NCBI GenBank assembly: GCA_963277665.1
Contig: OY728133.1
Location: 385,219,962 to 385,283,961 of the forward strand
Reading direction: 5' to 3'
Origin: Viscum album
Lineage: Eukaryota; Streptophyta; Magnoliopsida; Santalales; Viscaceae
DNA: 64,000 bases
The notes under the pieces are model-generated. The model was not told the origin of the DNA. It saw only the letters and a list, made by a program, of their open reading frames with translations, and did no database searches. Positions 1-12,022 of this stretch are shown piece after piece; position 1 is the stretch's first letter, and each line of letters begins with the position of its first letter. Position numbers and translations under genes: made by a program.

Positions 1-559
1 TTTACCGCCATCATGGATGGTGCACTTTCATTTTTTTATCTCTATTAAGTCTTGTCATAAATAAATTAATATAGTTAAATAATATTTTTTATAAGAAATA
101 TAAATTATTTAATGTTCTGTAACCAGTATATGTACATAATATTAAATAATAAAACAAAACTCGTTTGTGATGATTGAAAATTTACCAAAATAAACTAACA
201 TTCATCACTACTATTTTATCTAGAGAATAAATATCATATTTGAATATAAAATGATATATAAGACTATTTAAAGTTATTTTTGAGAATATATATCATTTAA
301 TACCACTAATTTTGATTTGATTAAATTTTACAAGAACTCCTCTAATTAAACTCAAAGGAATATATCATAAAATCATAATAAGATCACTGAAAAAATGAAT
401 AAATTAAACAATATAAGTAAATAAAAGATATGTAAATAAACCTAATAAAATTATAATAAATTAAATAAATGTATAAAGAGTTTTGAACTAATTAATTTTA
501 TTAATTTTTATATTAATTACAATTGCATAGTAGTTTCTGACATATAGTAGGAGATTCTC
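1..559. other. AT-rich stretch with no recognised gene
   Basis: Nothing coding is visible on either strand. It may be more of the LTR fragment that follows, but I could not align it to the other copy of that LTR near the right end of the window. Confidence 0.4.
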
Positions 560-1610
560 TCTATACCTCAATTTTCCTTTGGGTTACACTTTCTCTCTCT
601 TTAATACAATGTAATTATTTTTAATTCTTATGAACTCCTCCTTTTTTATATTTTTTATTTTCCAAAATTATTCACCTATACTAATTTTTATTTCTTTTGT
701 GGTGAAATGAATTTTTTATAAGGTTCCCTTCTCAATTCCTCCCGATAAGAAACCTCGATTAAAGGGAAATTCCAATTTTCTTTCCCATTTTAATGTATCA
801 TCTGTATTCTTTATAAAGACCCCATTATTCTTATAAAATAAATATTTTTATGAGTAAAATATATCTTGTTTCATTTTTGGTTTTATATGAAATATTATTC
901 TTTTTTATTGTTAAATGCTCTGTGATATTTTCCTTAAACCACTATAAAATGTCTCATTTATAATTATTCTTAAACCCTCATTTTAAATGATTTAACTTAA
1001 GTATGACATCACTAGTCATTATATGTTCTTTTTTTCACTTATTAATGTTTATGTGTTATTTAAACCCAATATTTCATGGACACCATTATGATGTTCCCCT
1101 TCGTTATGCCCTATGACATGATTAGAAAACCTGAATTATTTCTATGGGTAACCCTTATGCTTGATAATTCAGGTTAACCACATATGCTTGAACATGTTAT
1201 GATGGGTGGACCCAGATATCACTCCAATTAATTGGTTAATTTTTAGTTTCTTAAGACATCATTTGGGATAGGGGTAATACTAATTCCTTTATGGTACTTT
1301 TTCAACCATGTTAAACGGTCTTGGCAATTAGACTAGACTCATACTTATGGAATGCTATATATTTTTTCCACATTATTTTATTTCAATAATGAAATGATGA
1401 CATGTTCTATAAGTTATGGTTAATTATTATTACTCATTCCTTTCCATTTAATTTCATCATGTTATACCTTCTAACCCAGGTTCTATTATCTATTTCTATG
1501 TTTGTTCCCTTACTGGGATTTTTATCTCATCCCTTTATTCATGAATACCCCAAATTATCCTATGAAGATGTAAGATATAAAAGGATTTTATGAGATAATA
1601 AATTATTTTT
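560..1610 (+). mobile_element. LTR fragment, family F (Ty3/gypsy type)
   Basis: This resembles the LTR at the right end of the window. The clearest anchor is at 1493-1569, a 'TTCCCTTACTGGG' box followed by a CATCCC block, matching 63787-63865 in the same orientation. That box is common near the end of plant gypsy LTRs. Upstream it holds a pyrimidine-rich stretch (about 560-800) like the other copy. No primer-binding site follows and no pol is attached, so it is a truncated LTR. The left edge is uncertain. The small open frame at 1402-1593 lies inside it and has no coding support. Confidence 0.5.
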
Positions 1611-2059
1611 TATATAATTATTTTTTAACATATTTCCATTTTTTTGTTTTATATACCTAATCAACCAAAGATACTGGACTTTATGATCCTTAGTTGGTAT
1701 TTTATGGTTAAGTATCCTTAAAATCATGTTATAATATGTGTAAAAGGACATGATTTTTATATTTGAACCTCATATATGTACAAATACATGTCTATTATAA
1801 ATATATTATATTAATATAATAATAGGTATTTTATCATATGTGATTCATATATACCCTTTTACAACCCATTTATTAATAATTCATTATCAAAATCATTATT
1901 TTGGGTGATAACTGCTTGATTTTCCTTATATTTGAATATTTATTAGTTTTGGTCCTCCTAAATTGATTATGGATCCATAATCTCAAAAATATTAATAATA
2001 ATTTAAATATAATATACCTTCATTATATTTATATCTATATTATTCCATAAAATTTGTAT
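1611..2059. other. Unassigned AT-rich junction between LTR F and the 3' LTR of element B
   Basis: The F-type similarity fades near 1610 and the B-type repeat units begin near 2075. The segment has no readable gene. It is either B's LTR after heavy decay or remaining F sequence. Confidence 0.35.
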
Positions 2060-2074
2060 ATAATAAAATGAATT

Positions 2075-2475
2075 ACACTGTTCATGGAGACGGTTGGTCA
2101 TATGCATGAGTTAAGGATGATTCTATTTTTCAACAGATGAAATGAAATAAATTTCAATAATATATATAATCTATATAATTAATTCTATGTCTTATATATA
2201 ATATATTTTCATTAAAAAATTACTTATTACCATCCATGTAAAAATAAAATAAAAAATGAAACAAATCGCTTCATGGAGCTGGTAGTACACAGGTATGCAC
2301 TTACGACGTTGTTGTCTACTAATGGATTGGGAGGTAAGAAGTTATATGTGATATTATAATTCCTACATAATAAATATTAAGTCCATTTTTATCCCCATCT
2401 ATGAGATGAGGTTATTGAAAACAAAATACATTGGTCCGTGTTGCGGTAGTCTGTCATACATATAGTCGGTGGTTT
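2075..2475. repeat. Hairpin-type repeat units in the 3' LTR of B (three units)
   Basis: Three diverged copies start near 2081, 2270 and 2430. Each carries a 'TCATGGAG..GGT' and 'CATAC/TATGCA' core. The spacing is 160-190 bp. The same unit recurs in the LTRs of D and E and once in the 5' LTR of B. Here the flanking inverted repeat is weak (TCAT/ATGA at 2082-2085 and 2106-2109). Confidence 0.5.
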
Positions 2476-2640
2476 CGCTTCCCATTTGAGGGAGGAGGAG
2501 ATGGTTATAAGCTAAAAAATTAACATAATAACATATAATTGTATGAAATATATAGATTTTCTTATATTGTAATATTTTAATATTACTTGAAGGAGGTTTG
2601 AGAATAAATAAGACAGACGAACTCGGTTAATATTGATACC

Positions 2641-2670
2641 ACTTCTTTGGACAACCTCCTTAGGTTTGTA
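2641..2670 (-). promoter_or_regulatory. Conserved LTR leader box (B, 3' LTR)
   Basis: The plus-strand text contains GGACAACCTCCTTAGGTTTG. Related boxes lie at 10821-10850, 51385-51410 and 58713-58737. In the better preserved LTRs it sits about 140 bp downstream, on the element's sense strand, of a TATA-like box. Here that box has decayed to TTTTAAAAGT at 2811-2820. Its role is unknown. Confidence 0.4.
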
Positions 2671-3900
2671 ACAAAAACCATCATTGGATGGTATCATAAT
2701 AAAAATAAGGACACTATGATGTAGATATTGAATTTAGTAAGATATTTGGGTAGTTATTATATTAAAATAACTTATTCTTAATCCAAAATATTAGAGGATA
2801 GGGTGTGACCTTTTAAAAGTGCCAGAAATGACGCACAAGTAATTTTTTAAAAGAAAAATTTATACCCTCTTTTTACACATTACAAAAGTAAAAAAAAATT
2901 ATTATAAAATAATATATCCAACAAGGTGGAAATATTTCCAAAAAAATATAAATCTCTATACTTTTTAGGTCATTATAACACTAATCATTTTAGTTTAACC
3001 CCTAGTAAACTCATTTTATCCTTAACAGCAGTAATTAATTTTTACTATTTTTGGTTTTTTTGTGAAAAAAATTAATTTTATATTTTTTCATAATCTAATT
3101 ATAAATAGTCTGAATATTTTATCCAGTTTTTTAAATTAAATCAACATATATTGTATAATTTCATTTTAAATTAAACACTCAGGTGCGATGAAAATGTGGT
3201 TTTATATAGAAAAAGGAATCATAAGAATGAAAATTTTTTATATCAAATTTTAATAAAAAAAATTCCAATTAACCAAATTTGATTAATAATAATATAATTG
3301 AACTAATGTAACCTTTTAACAAATCTTAAAAAAATTTACTATTAAAATTATTTAAACAAAAATATTTTTTTAATAATAATTTTTTTTACTAATCATAAGA
3401 AATTAATATTGTAAAAAATTATAAAAATGTAATGATTAGATGATTTTTAAATGTAGATACAAAAAATAAAGTTTATTTTTTAAAATAATTTTTCAAAAGT
3501 GTAAAAAATTACATTTTTATTTTAAAAAAATAATTTATTTTTTAGTATAAGTATTTTCGAAGAATATAAGGACTTTACTAAAATTATTTACTCTTTTATC
3601 AATATGTTTTGTTTATATAAAAACAATATAATTATTTTAAAAATTTACATATTCCTTTTCATTCCTCCATTTTTAATGCATTTTTTATAATGGTTATGTT
3701 TAAATAATAATATTTGTATCATATTCGGGTTCATTAAAACTCATTGTTCTATGTAACACAATCTATCCGAATTAAATCTATTTAAAAAATTGATAAAATA
3801 TTAATTTGTTATATTTTACCATCCTTAAAATGAATTTCACCAACAAAATTACATCACTCAGATACAAGAAAACTTAATATAATTCTGCCACATCATATTC

Positions 3901-4500
3901 TAATGTTCGCACATAGCTTCTTCGAGTTGGTGGTTTGGCCACAAAACATTTTCTACCTGAGTGGTTTTATTTGATAACACTTTCTCTATATGATCCAAAA
4001 TCTCCATAGATTTTTCTTGATAGTAAATATAATTATCAAGTTATATTACCTATGAGTGCAGTACATGTGAAGGATCAGACATGTACATCCTCAATATAGA
4101 CACATGTAATACATCGTTTACTATAGAGAGTTTCAGTGGAAGTCACATGTAATAAGAAATAGTCCATACTCGATCAAGAATCTCAAATGGAATGTACACT
4201 TAGGGACCGCAAATCATTTATTCTCTAATCTCTTATCTATATTCGATGGTGATATTCATTATCAAAACTTCTCACGAATATCAAAATATATATTACTCTA
4301 TTGGATTTTAGAATGTGCTACCTTGACATGTTGTTGAATGGATATGACTTTATCTATCATTTCCTAATCTAGATCAGGTCCTAATTGCTTTATTTCTCCA
4401 AATTAATCCCAACATGTTGGAGTACAAAAAATAATTCCATAGAGTTCTACATATTGTACCATATAAATTTTTTATTCATGGATATTATTATAAGAAAACA
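3901..4500 (-). pseudogene. Integrase C-terminal region and chromodomain-like tail of element B
   Basis: In 3901-4185 the minus strand reads almost openly. It holds EILDRV, then LHVSILRMYMSDPSHVLHS, then ILDHIEKVLSNKT, then NHQLEEAM. These match the chromovirus pol end: the 'GPFEILERVG' block, 'VFHVSMLRKYVPDPSHV', and the chromodomain 'ILDRKEKVLRNK...WRNHTVEEATWE'. Further in (to about 4500), fragments of the integrase tail 'ISPSKG..' are visible with stops. In active elements this tail binds chromatin and steers integration. Only scattered stops break it, so this is the best preserved part of B. It directly precedes the polypurine tract and 3' LTR. Confidence 0.8.
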
Positions 4501-5380
4501 TGAACAGAGGAATGTGTTGATCTCAACCACCTTTGAAATCCATAGAACAAGCTCCCAGCTTATCCTCTAGGGTTTTAATTTTTCTCCCAGGATTACCATC
4601 ATTTGGAGGATGATACACAATTCTGAAACTCAACAATGTTTTGATATCATACTAAATAAATTCATGTTAAAACTCATATCTCAATAAGTTATAATATAAT
4701 ATAGTACTCTATAAAACCATATCACTTCCTTACTGTAAATCCTAACAAGAAAATCTAGAGAAGAATATTTATTGATAGTGATGAAGTGTGATGAATTTTT
4801 TAAACATTCAACTACACCCTAAATAGTTTGATTCCATTTAGATAATTTGGGGAGTCCAACAAAAAAATACATGGTTATGTTTTAGAATTTACATTATTGT
4901 ATGGGTAATTATTGGAACTTCCCCTTGTACATTTTTCCCTTATACATACCTTTCTAACTTACCATGTTCCAAGATAAAAAATAAAAAATATATATATCTT
5001 CATTCAATCCAACCAAAAATATTATTTCAAATCTCTATACATATTTGTACATGGAATGTGAATAGATATTAAATAATGATGATCATCCTCTAACAGCTTC
5101 TTCAAATAAGGTATGGAAAAAACACATACACATTTCCTAAACCTTATCATTCCATAATAATCAAGGTTAAAATCATGAACATTTTTAACCTTCTTCAAAG
5201 CCTTTTAATCCTAATTCAAATCCTATTTAATCTTCAATTTGGTAGATTTTTGAACACTCATTTGTTAAAGATAATATTTTCCCACACCAATCACAATTTC
5301 TTGATCCATACATTACAATTCAATTAATATTGAATATTTTATAATTATAATTATTGATAATTTATCATGATTATTTAGAC
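4501..5380 (-). pseudogene. Probable integrase core of element B, unreadable
   Basis: By position, between RNase H and the integrase tail, this should encode the zinc-binding domain and DDE core. I could not align convincing catalytic motifs by eye. The small plus-strand frame at 4385-4570 is antisense noise. Confidence 0.45.
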
Positions 5381-5900
5381 TCAAATCAGTATCCACCTAG
5401 ATCATTTTACCAAGGTGATAATGTATTCAAAAGTCATAATTGTAATCAGCTCCAACAGTCTTTTCTGAGTCATATACAACTCTTTTTGTTTGAATATATA
5501 CCTTAACCTATTATGATCAGAATATATATCAAACCTTTCTCAATAAAGATAATTTCTTTATATCTTTAATGAATAAATCACCATTACTAACTCCAAGTCA
5601 TAAGTTGGGAAAATCTCTTCATGAACCTAACATTATAATGAGGAATAAATTATAATCATGTCATTATATATGATAACACATCTCCCTCCATTCATTGATG
5701 TATCACTATATATTGCAAACCCTTCTCCACTACAGAGTAATGTAGGTATAGGAGAATTAACTAACATTCTCTTCAGTTACTTGAAATTTTCATCACATTC
5801 ACGTATCCAAAGGACCTTGGATCTCTTATGCATTACCATAGTGAGTGGAATAGATATTCATTCAAAATTATCTAAAAACCATGGATAATATCTAGTCAAA
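5381..5900 (-). pseudogene. RT thumb and RNase H of element B
   Basis: Minus-strand translation shows the family order with few stops: YYPWFLDNFE (family 'GYYRRFVxDFS'), ISIPLTMVMHKRSKVLWIRE, FAIYSDTSMNG (the 'YSDASxxGLG' RNase H start, catalytic Asp kept), YDLELVMVIYSLKI (the 'HDLELAAVVxALKxW' block, Glu kept), then DIYSDHNRLRYIFKQKEL (the 'TDHKSLKYIFTQKDL' block). RNase H removes the RNA strand after first-strand synthesis. The stop in 'KI*RNYLY' stands where the family has Trp, fitting TGG to TAG or TGA. Confidence 0.8.
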
Positions 5901-6086
5901 CTATGAAAATAACATATATCAGACATAGTGGTTGATCTTGGCCAATTTTTAATAGATTTAAACTTTATGGATCAATTGATAAACCCTCTCTTGAGATATA
6001 TGACCACAAAATGAAACCTTTTTTATCCAAAATTCCCATATTGTAGTTTTTTATATATTTTATCCTTATGGACTTCAGTATAATTC

Positions 6087-6600
6087 TCAAGTGATCATCA
6101 TTCTCTTCCTTTCACTTTGAATATATATAATATTATGTATAAATAATACCACAAGCTGATCAAGGTAATATATAAAGACTATATTTTTTAAATCTACGAA
6201 CATATTAGGTAAATTAGTAAGACCAAATGGAAACATTACATATTCATAGTGTCCATAGCTTGTATATAATGTTTCATTCTGTTTAAATACTTTCATGGCC
6301 CTTAATTGATCATATATATACTGAAATTCAATCCTAGAAAAGTATTATACTACAAAAAATTGAACAAATATGTCATAAATCTAGGGTAGGAAATACATTT
6401 TCTTGATTTTAATAATGTTAATCTCTTAGTAGTCAACATAAAGTTACATTGATTCATATTTATTCACAAAATAATAAACAGGTGATGCCTATGGTGACAT
6501 AATTGAACAAATAAACCACATATCAATATTCTCATTGATTTTATTATTTAATTCCTATAACACAATCAAGACCATTATATATGGAGCCTTTTAAATAGTT
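6087..6600 (-). pseudogene. Reverse transcriptase of element B
   Basis: The N-terminal end, near 6600, reads PYMMVLIVL-ELNN, matching 'PYRMAPAELKELK'. VDY-EIN at about 6420-6440 matches 'CIDYRELN'. The stretch 6087-6296 is open and reads YGHYEYVMFPFGLTNLPN, then LDQLVVLFIHNIIY. This matches the palm 'YGHYEFLVMPFGLTNAP...VVFIDDILVYS'. The catalytic pair 'DD' has become H-N, so the enzyme cannot work. The segment lies in correct order between protease (6986-7267) and RNase H (5381-5900). Identification as Ty3/gypsy RT is secure. Confidence 0.87.
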
Positions 6601-6985
6601 GATGCACCTGGTATGAATTCTATTGAGAACTCAACTTCACTATTTAGTAGAAGACTAGGAATCTCATCCAAAAAGACATCTAAAAACTCCCAAACAATAG
6701 GCATATCATTGATGTTTAGTTTTCCCCCTACCATTTAAGATAAAATCTCATTTGGAATAGGAATAAATACCCATAAAAGATATTTTATCTCTATCCCAAT
6801 TTAATATTTATCATCATAGTGATATACAATCATAATATCGTATGGAATATCAAATGTGACTTTATTTCCCTGAAAATTGATGTGGGGTATATATAAAGAA
6901 TAAAAATCCATATTAAGAAAAAATAAAATTCAACCAAAGGAAGAATAAAATGTTTTATAGGAATAAAATTCCCAAAAACATTATC

Positions 6986-7267
6986 CTAAGAAGGTTCATA
7001 GACCTGAGATGTAATCATTATACCATTAGAAATTTTAACTAGTAATTTTACTAAAAATCTTTGAGGTGTTACCCTAATACCCTTATAAAATAAATCATTA
7101 ATAAAATAGTGGGTAAATATATATTCAAATAATACATTAACAGTTCTATATTGGATGGTACGTGTACCTTTCACCATGATGTTATCACATGCCTCATCAG
7201 AAAAAAAAATGTCGATATTTACCTTTGTATCTTTGATTAAGAGGTTATAGAGGTCGATCATCATCAT
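6986..7267 (-). pseudogene. Aspartic protease of element B
   Basis: The frame of 93 codons is open. It reads SDEACDNIMVKGT (family 'DEAxxxxxVVxGT'), then VLFEYIFTHYFI, which sits where gypsy proteases have 'VLFDSGATHSFI'. The catalytic D-S-G triad is E-Y-I here, so it is inactive. After it come GIRVTPQRFLVKL and GIMITSQVYEPS, typical of the region between protease and RT. The protease would cut the gag-pol polyprotein. Its place, downstream of the gag zinc knuckle at 7401-7445 and upstream of RT, supports the call. Confidence 0.78.
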
Positions 7268-7400
7268 TAATCATCATCTTTTGTCACTGGATAGAATATT
7301 TCCAATACTATATTCAATTGAAACACCTACAAGGGGTTGGTTCATTATATATAACATTATATATATTCATATAATTAGCAATATTTTTTCCATTACATTG

Positions 7401-8760
7401 ACATTGTATTTCCTGATGACCTTCCTTTAAAAACATAAAACATTTAATGGTCCACTTAAGATAAATTCCTCCATACTTCCTTCCACACATTGTGAATGAA
7501 GGAAATATAATCTTATTCTCTCCACTTTTTTTTGAGATTCCTTTGAATTATATATTTCATTTTTTATAAAAACCATGAGATTGATGGGTAACTCTGATCT
7601 TCATATCCACCTTGATATCACATTCAAAAATTTCATTATAACTACTAAAGACCCTTATGAGAAATTTTTTAAGCCACTTATGAAAATACCATCCTTACTT
7701 TTATGTCACTTGAAAATACCAGACTCTTATCTCACATGTTTCGTAACATTTTCATTATATGTGGAATTATATTCAACATCCATATGTATTAGATCATGGA
7801 ATTACTTATCCATTTTTGTATATGTAATATAATGAAAGTAAGTATTGAAAATTAATCTTATAAACACAGCCTCTCAAAGGATTAAATTTCATCTTATTTA
7901 CTTGTATTCTTGATAAGAGTTCACCATTAATATGTTTCTCCTTACAAATTCTAAAAAACCAAATTATTTTTTCATGCTTAGAACAATGGAAAATAGAAAA
8001 TATATTTTCAATGTTATTAGTCTATTAATAAAAACAATTAGATCAATATAACCACTAAAAGAAGATGGAAATTTCCTCATTAAGGACCCGAAAGACTATT
8101 GTTCCTCCCATTTCTCATTTGGAAGTTTGGAATTATTCATAACATTAGAGTTTTTTGGAGAATTTAATTGATATTTCGTATTCTAGATCGCGTAACATTT
8201 GGTTGTTCAAGGGGAAAACCATTGAATTTTTCATGGCATTTATTATTAACATGATTCCATCATGTTCCGTCCATTGACTAAAACTAAGAATTATAGTATG
8301 ATAAATAATAATCATAATGGGAAACCACATAATCATGAAAATGCACTTATTGAATGTATAAATCATGAAACATTCATTTAAATGTATGAAACCTTAAGTT
8401 TAAAATAGTTTATCCATGTTCATCACTTATTTAAATCATACATGATGGTTTTTAAAGTGTTTTTGAATTTCCAAATCATTTCACCCTGGAGTTTCAAAAC
8501 AAGCGTATTACAAGGCCTACTTTCTTGAACCTAGTGATGATCGATTCAAATCCTAGTGTTCCACTTTAAAGTTATTATCCCAAGGTACATCTATTCCAGA
8601 TCCATATCCAATTGTAGTGTCCATAAATGGATGAAATTTCCTAGTTACCACTCTCTATTTCCTTCAAAAAAATTCAGGGATATTTTCTTATACTTACACT
8701 TATCCTTATGGTTTGCACTACATTTTTCACTTTATTGTTTCAAAAGAATTACTAAAATTT
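7401..8760 (-). pseudogene. gag of element B with zinc knuckle at 7401-7445
   Basis: The sense strand at 7401-7445 reads KCFMFLKEGHQEIQC, a C-x2-C-x4-H-x4-C nucleic-acid-binding knuckle in which the second Cys is Phe. Just upstream, CGRKYGGIYLKW resembles the 'CGRxHGGxCLxG' segment that precedes it in this class. The rest up to the primer-binding site has the right length for gag (about 1.3 kb) but is broken by stops and hard to read. Gag would form the particle and bind RNA. The plus-strand frames at 7575-7832 and 8556-8789 are antisense shadows. Confidence 0.62.
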
Positions 8761-8761
8761 A

Positions 8762-8774
8762 CTCTGATACCAAC
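8762..8774 (-). promoter_or_regulatory. Primer-binding site of element B (initiator Met-tRNA type)
   Basis: The plus strand CTCTGATACCAAC is the complement of GTTGGTATCAGAG, the near-perfect Met-tRNA primer site of plant gypsy elements. It lies directly against the end of the 5' LTR (plus-strand TATAGTGACCC from 8775). It is the best preserved primer site in the window and fixes the element's orientation and boundary. Confidence 0.88.
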
Positions 8775-10609
8775 TATAGTGACCCATAATTTTTATACAA
8801 ATATATAATATCTTAGTAGATGAATATTCATTACATAAGAAAATGATCCCTTTTAGAGTCATTTGTGTCTAATATCTATAAAAACATGTTCATGTAAAAA
8901 ACTAGTTCATAATTTAAATAGATCATATTTTACTAAGTTATTTGTAACTAGTACACTTTTTATACATATCATATAAAATCCCTTTCTTCATAACATTGGG
9001 AATGGAAATATAAGAAAGGGTGAGTTCAGATGTTGAGTAAGGGTAAACAAGGGTGAGATTAACATAACATGAGCTTAAAGGTATGAGAACATCCGAAAAA
9101 AATATGAAAACCCTACACATAATAAAACTGATCATAAAATTAAGAGATGGAATAAATCATCATATTTCATAAGACACGAATATAAATGAAATCAAATAAC
9201 ATGATCCAAGAGAGCATAAAATTAGCATAAGGCATATATTTATGGCATACATATAACTATATAAAATAATTTACATAGTAGTCAAGCCACATTTCCAGGA
9301 CTATCATAATGGATTTGGATCACTCACCAAAAATTATTAGAATTCAACGTTCAATCCATCAAATTTCATAGTAAATGGATTCCTTTAATGAATTTCATTT
9401 TCATCCCATTCAGGTATTTTTTATCTTATAAGATATAAATATTTACCAAATTCATTAGAATAATATATAATTTTGAGCTCACCCACAACACAATGAAAAT
9501 CATAAAAATAAGTTCCTTAAAACAATAAACAAATAATCATATCACAACCCAAGAAAAAAATGTGTTTTTTAAACAATTAATTATATCATAACCCATGGAA
9601 AATAAATGGGTTTCATAAACATTTGATCATAGCATAACCCATGGAATATGATTGGGTTTCCAAAAAATATTATAATCATAAACATAAACTATATATAAAA
9701 ATATTATGGATGGTATCATTGGACTATATACCCATTAATTCTTAAGTTACCTAAAAGTAAGACATATTATATGGAAAATAATTTTAAAAAATTACTTGGA
9801 TAATTTTTCGAGTAAAATACCCTTAATAATTTGAAATAAATTTTTTAAAATATAAAAGTTTCCCAAATATTTAAAAAACATTTCTTTGAATATATCATTG
9901 AATCAATTAATAGATTATTTAAATAATTGAGTGCTCTTTACATTGGGAAATTCTATTCATAACATACAAGTAAAAACAAAAAACCCCTTTCACATTTTTT
10001 GTAAAAAGTAAAAAGATCCTTGTTTATACAATTAAAATAAAAATCCTTTATTTTAATTTTCTAGAAACTTAAATATGGAGAAAATATTCTTTTAAAAATA
10101 ACTACAGAATATTAAAACCATTATTTTAAATATTTTTTTAAAAAATAGAGATGAATGAAAAAGGATTTTTTAACTAAAGTGACAAATAAAGTTAGTTTTC
10201 CTTAAAAAATTATTTTGATACATTTAGTAAATAAAAAGAATAAAATGAATGGAAAACATATAATATCTATAAATAATTAGTGGATAATAAATGTTATTAA
10301 TTTATTAAGATATTTATAATAATATTTCATCATTTTAACAAAATAATAAACATTAATCATATACAATGAGGTTGTAACATAATACCCTTTGCACTTTGGT
10401 ATATTTTGAGTTGTAATACCCAAGAACAAATAACATTAATCGAAAAATTAAATACCATTTAAATATTTATATTCCTAATATAACATGTAATATTTCTATT
10501 ATATGTGAGGTTAAAAGTACAAGAGTACGAATATTCAATAAATATCATATATAAACATTAAATCTATCATTATATCCATCTCTAGGAGGTGTTGATGGAA
10601 AATGATTTA

Positions 10610-10650
10610 TATCGGTTTGTGGGGTGGTAGTCTTCCATACTCATGATCGA
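10610..10650. repeat. Hairpin-type repeat unit in the 5' LTR of B
   Basis: The core 'GGGGTGGTAGTCTTCCATAC' is almost identical to the unit at 42298-42318 in E. Only this copy is clear in this LTR; a possible second, badly decayed copy lies near 10370-10400. Confidence 0.55.
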
Positions 10651-10820
10651 TGACTTTTTAAACCATTTTATGGGTGAATAGATTTATATTGGTTACTAAA
10701 CTAATATAATATCATCTAATTACATGGAATATAATTAATTAACTATATCATGTTCTTTTAAGAATATTTTAAGGAGGAATAAGAACAAATAAAATGAAAA
10801 AACTCGATTAAGAATTATAC

Positions 10821-10850
10821 CTTCTCTTCAGACAACCTCCTTAGGTTTTT
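10821..10850 (-). promoter_or_regulatory. Conserved LTR leader box (B, 5' LTR)
   Basis: The plus strand reads CTTCTCTTCAGACAACCTCC followed by TTAGG. It matches 2641-2670 in the other LTR and, more distantly, both LTRs of D. It lies about 140 bp downstream of the TATA-like box in the sense direction. Confidence 0.42.
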
Positions 10851-10988
10851 AATACAAGCCTTATTATGAGGTTTTAATAATAACATCAATGCTTATAGAA
10901 TGTGTATAAAGAATTAAAAAATATATTTGGTTAGGTATTTTAAAAATAATAATTTTTTGGATGTGTGAGTAGGAGAGGATATGGGGTT

Positions 10989-11000
10989 CCCTTTTATAAG
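10989..11000 (-). promoter_or_regulatory. TATA-like box of the B 5' LTR
   Basis: On the sense strand it reads CTTATAAAAGGG, close to the plant TATA consensus. It would start transcription toward the primer-binding site. The D LTRs have AATTATAAATGG at the equivalent place. Confidence 0.5.
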
Positions 11001-12022
11001 TGGGGGATATGACATAATATGAATTTTCAAAAAGAAAAAGTTATACCAACATTTTAAAAAATATTAAAGGATCAAAAACGTTTCATTATAGAAAATTATA
11101 TGGAATAATGTTTAAATATGTAAATAAAATAATAATTTTTCATGTTTTTTTCATTTTAACCATTATCATTTATGTTTAACATCCAATTAAATTTTTTAAC
11201 CGTAATTGATATATTTATTTTTTACTATTTTTATTATTCATTATGAACTAAAATTATGTTGAAAATATTATTTAATGTTAATTATTTTTATTCCATATAT
11301 TTAATCAATTTTTAAAAATTAAATTCATAGAAGTGGTAGAATTAAATTTAATATAAAACAGGAAGATGCGATGAAAACGTGGAATTTCAAAGAGAAATTT
11401 GTCATAAGTATAAATGGTTTTTGGTTCAAATTCACCATAAAAATTATTCTAATGACCTAAATTGGATTAATAATAATCTAATTTTACAAATTTTAATTTT
11501 TAAACAAGCTTTAAAAATATATAACATTTTTAATTTTTTTAAAAATACCTAGATTTATATAAAACATAGTATTTTTTACTACTAATTGAATAACTAATCA
11601 TTTCATAAAATCATCCAAATTTATATATAAGATAATTTCTAAATGTTGATATAAAAAATGGATGTAATTTTTTTAAATAAATTTTCTAAAATAGGCCTAA
11701 ATAAATTTTACTGTTTTTTCAATAAAAGTAATAAAAATAGTTTTTTGATAAAAAAGTGTGTTCGAATCATATAAAGGTTTCACCACAAAAAAGTACATTT
11801 TTTAAATTTGATTTCATTATATAAAACCTTTATAATTATTTTTCAAAATCATTTATTAATATTTTTATATCTACGTTTCATTATTAGGTTATTATGGTCA
11901 TGTATAAATAAAAATATTAATAGTACATTCCATTTTTTTAAAACTCAGTGTTCCATGTAATGTGAGCTATAAAAATTAAATCTATTAGAAAAATTAATTT
12001 TTAAAAATATCATGTTGTTACA

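Larger units (their letters stand above)
2060..3813 (-). mobile_element. 3' LTR of gypsy element B (left part missing or unrecognised)
   Basis: The right edge is TGTTATA at 3807-3813, the minus-strand LTR start (TATAACA), next to a decayed polypurine tract at 3814-3830. It aligns with the 5' LTR of B: the unit at about 2430-2475 matches about 10610-10650, and the block 2641-2670 matches 10821-10850. The left part expected from the 5' LTR (about 1.8 kb before the repeat unit) is not found, so this copy is truncated or interrupted. Confidence 0.6.
2060..12022 (-). mobile_element. Ty3/gypsy element B, Tekay/Del-like, decayed
   Basis: The internal region (3814-8774) lies between two related LTRs and reads on the minus strand as gag, protease, reverse transcriptase, RNase H, integrase and a chromodomain-like tail. 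A nearly perfect Met-tRNA primer-binding site adjoins the 5' LTR. That LTR ends TGTTACA at 12016-12022, directly against element A's LTR sequence, so B inserted into A. Every frame has stops, so the element is dead. The Tekay/Del assignment rests on the long LTR, the primer site and the pol end, not on a phylogeny. Confidence 0.75.
8775..12022 (-). mobile_element. 5' LTR of element B (about 3.25 kb)
   Basis: The left edge TATAGTGACCC adjoins the primer-binding site; the right edge is TGTTACA (12016-12022). The left two kilobases resemble the LTRs of element D: about 9130-9320 matches about 49200-49380 with shared 'CATAAGACA..GAAT', 'AACATGATCCA' and 'GTAGTCAA' blocks. It contains a TATA-like box (10989-11000), a leader box (10821-10850) and a hairpin-type unit (about 10610-10650). 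The sequence right after 12022 continues element A's LTR. Confidence 0.75.

Noticed and set aside
5658..5888. Plus-strand open frame of 76 codons
   Set aside because: It is exactly antisense to the RNase H block of element B.
7575..7832. Plus-strand open frame of 85 codons
   Set aside because: It is antisense to gag of element B.
8762..8774. tRNA gene fragment
   Set aside because: The similarity to initiator Met-tRNA is limited to the primer-binding site and sits exactly at an LTR edge.
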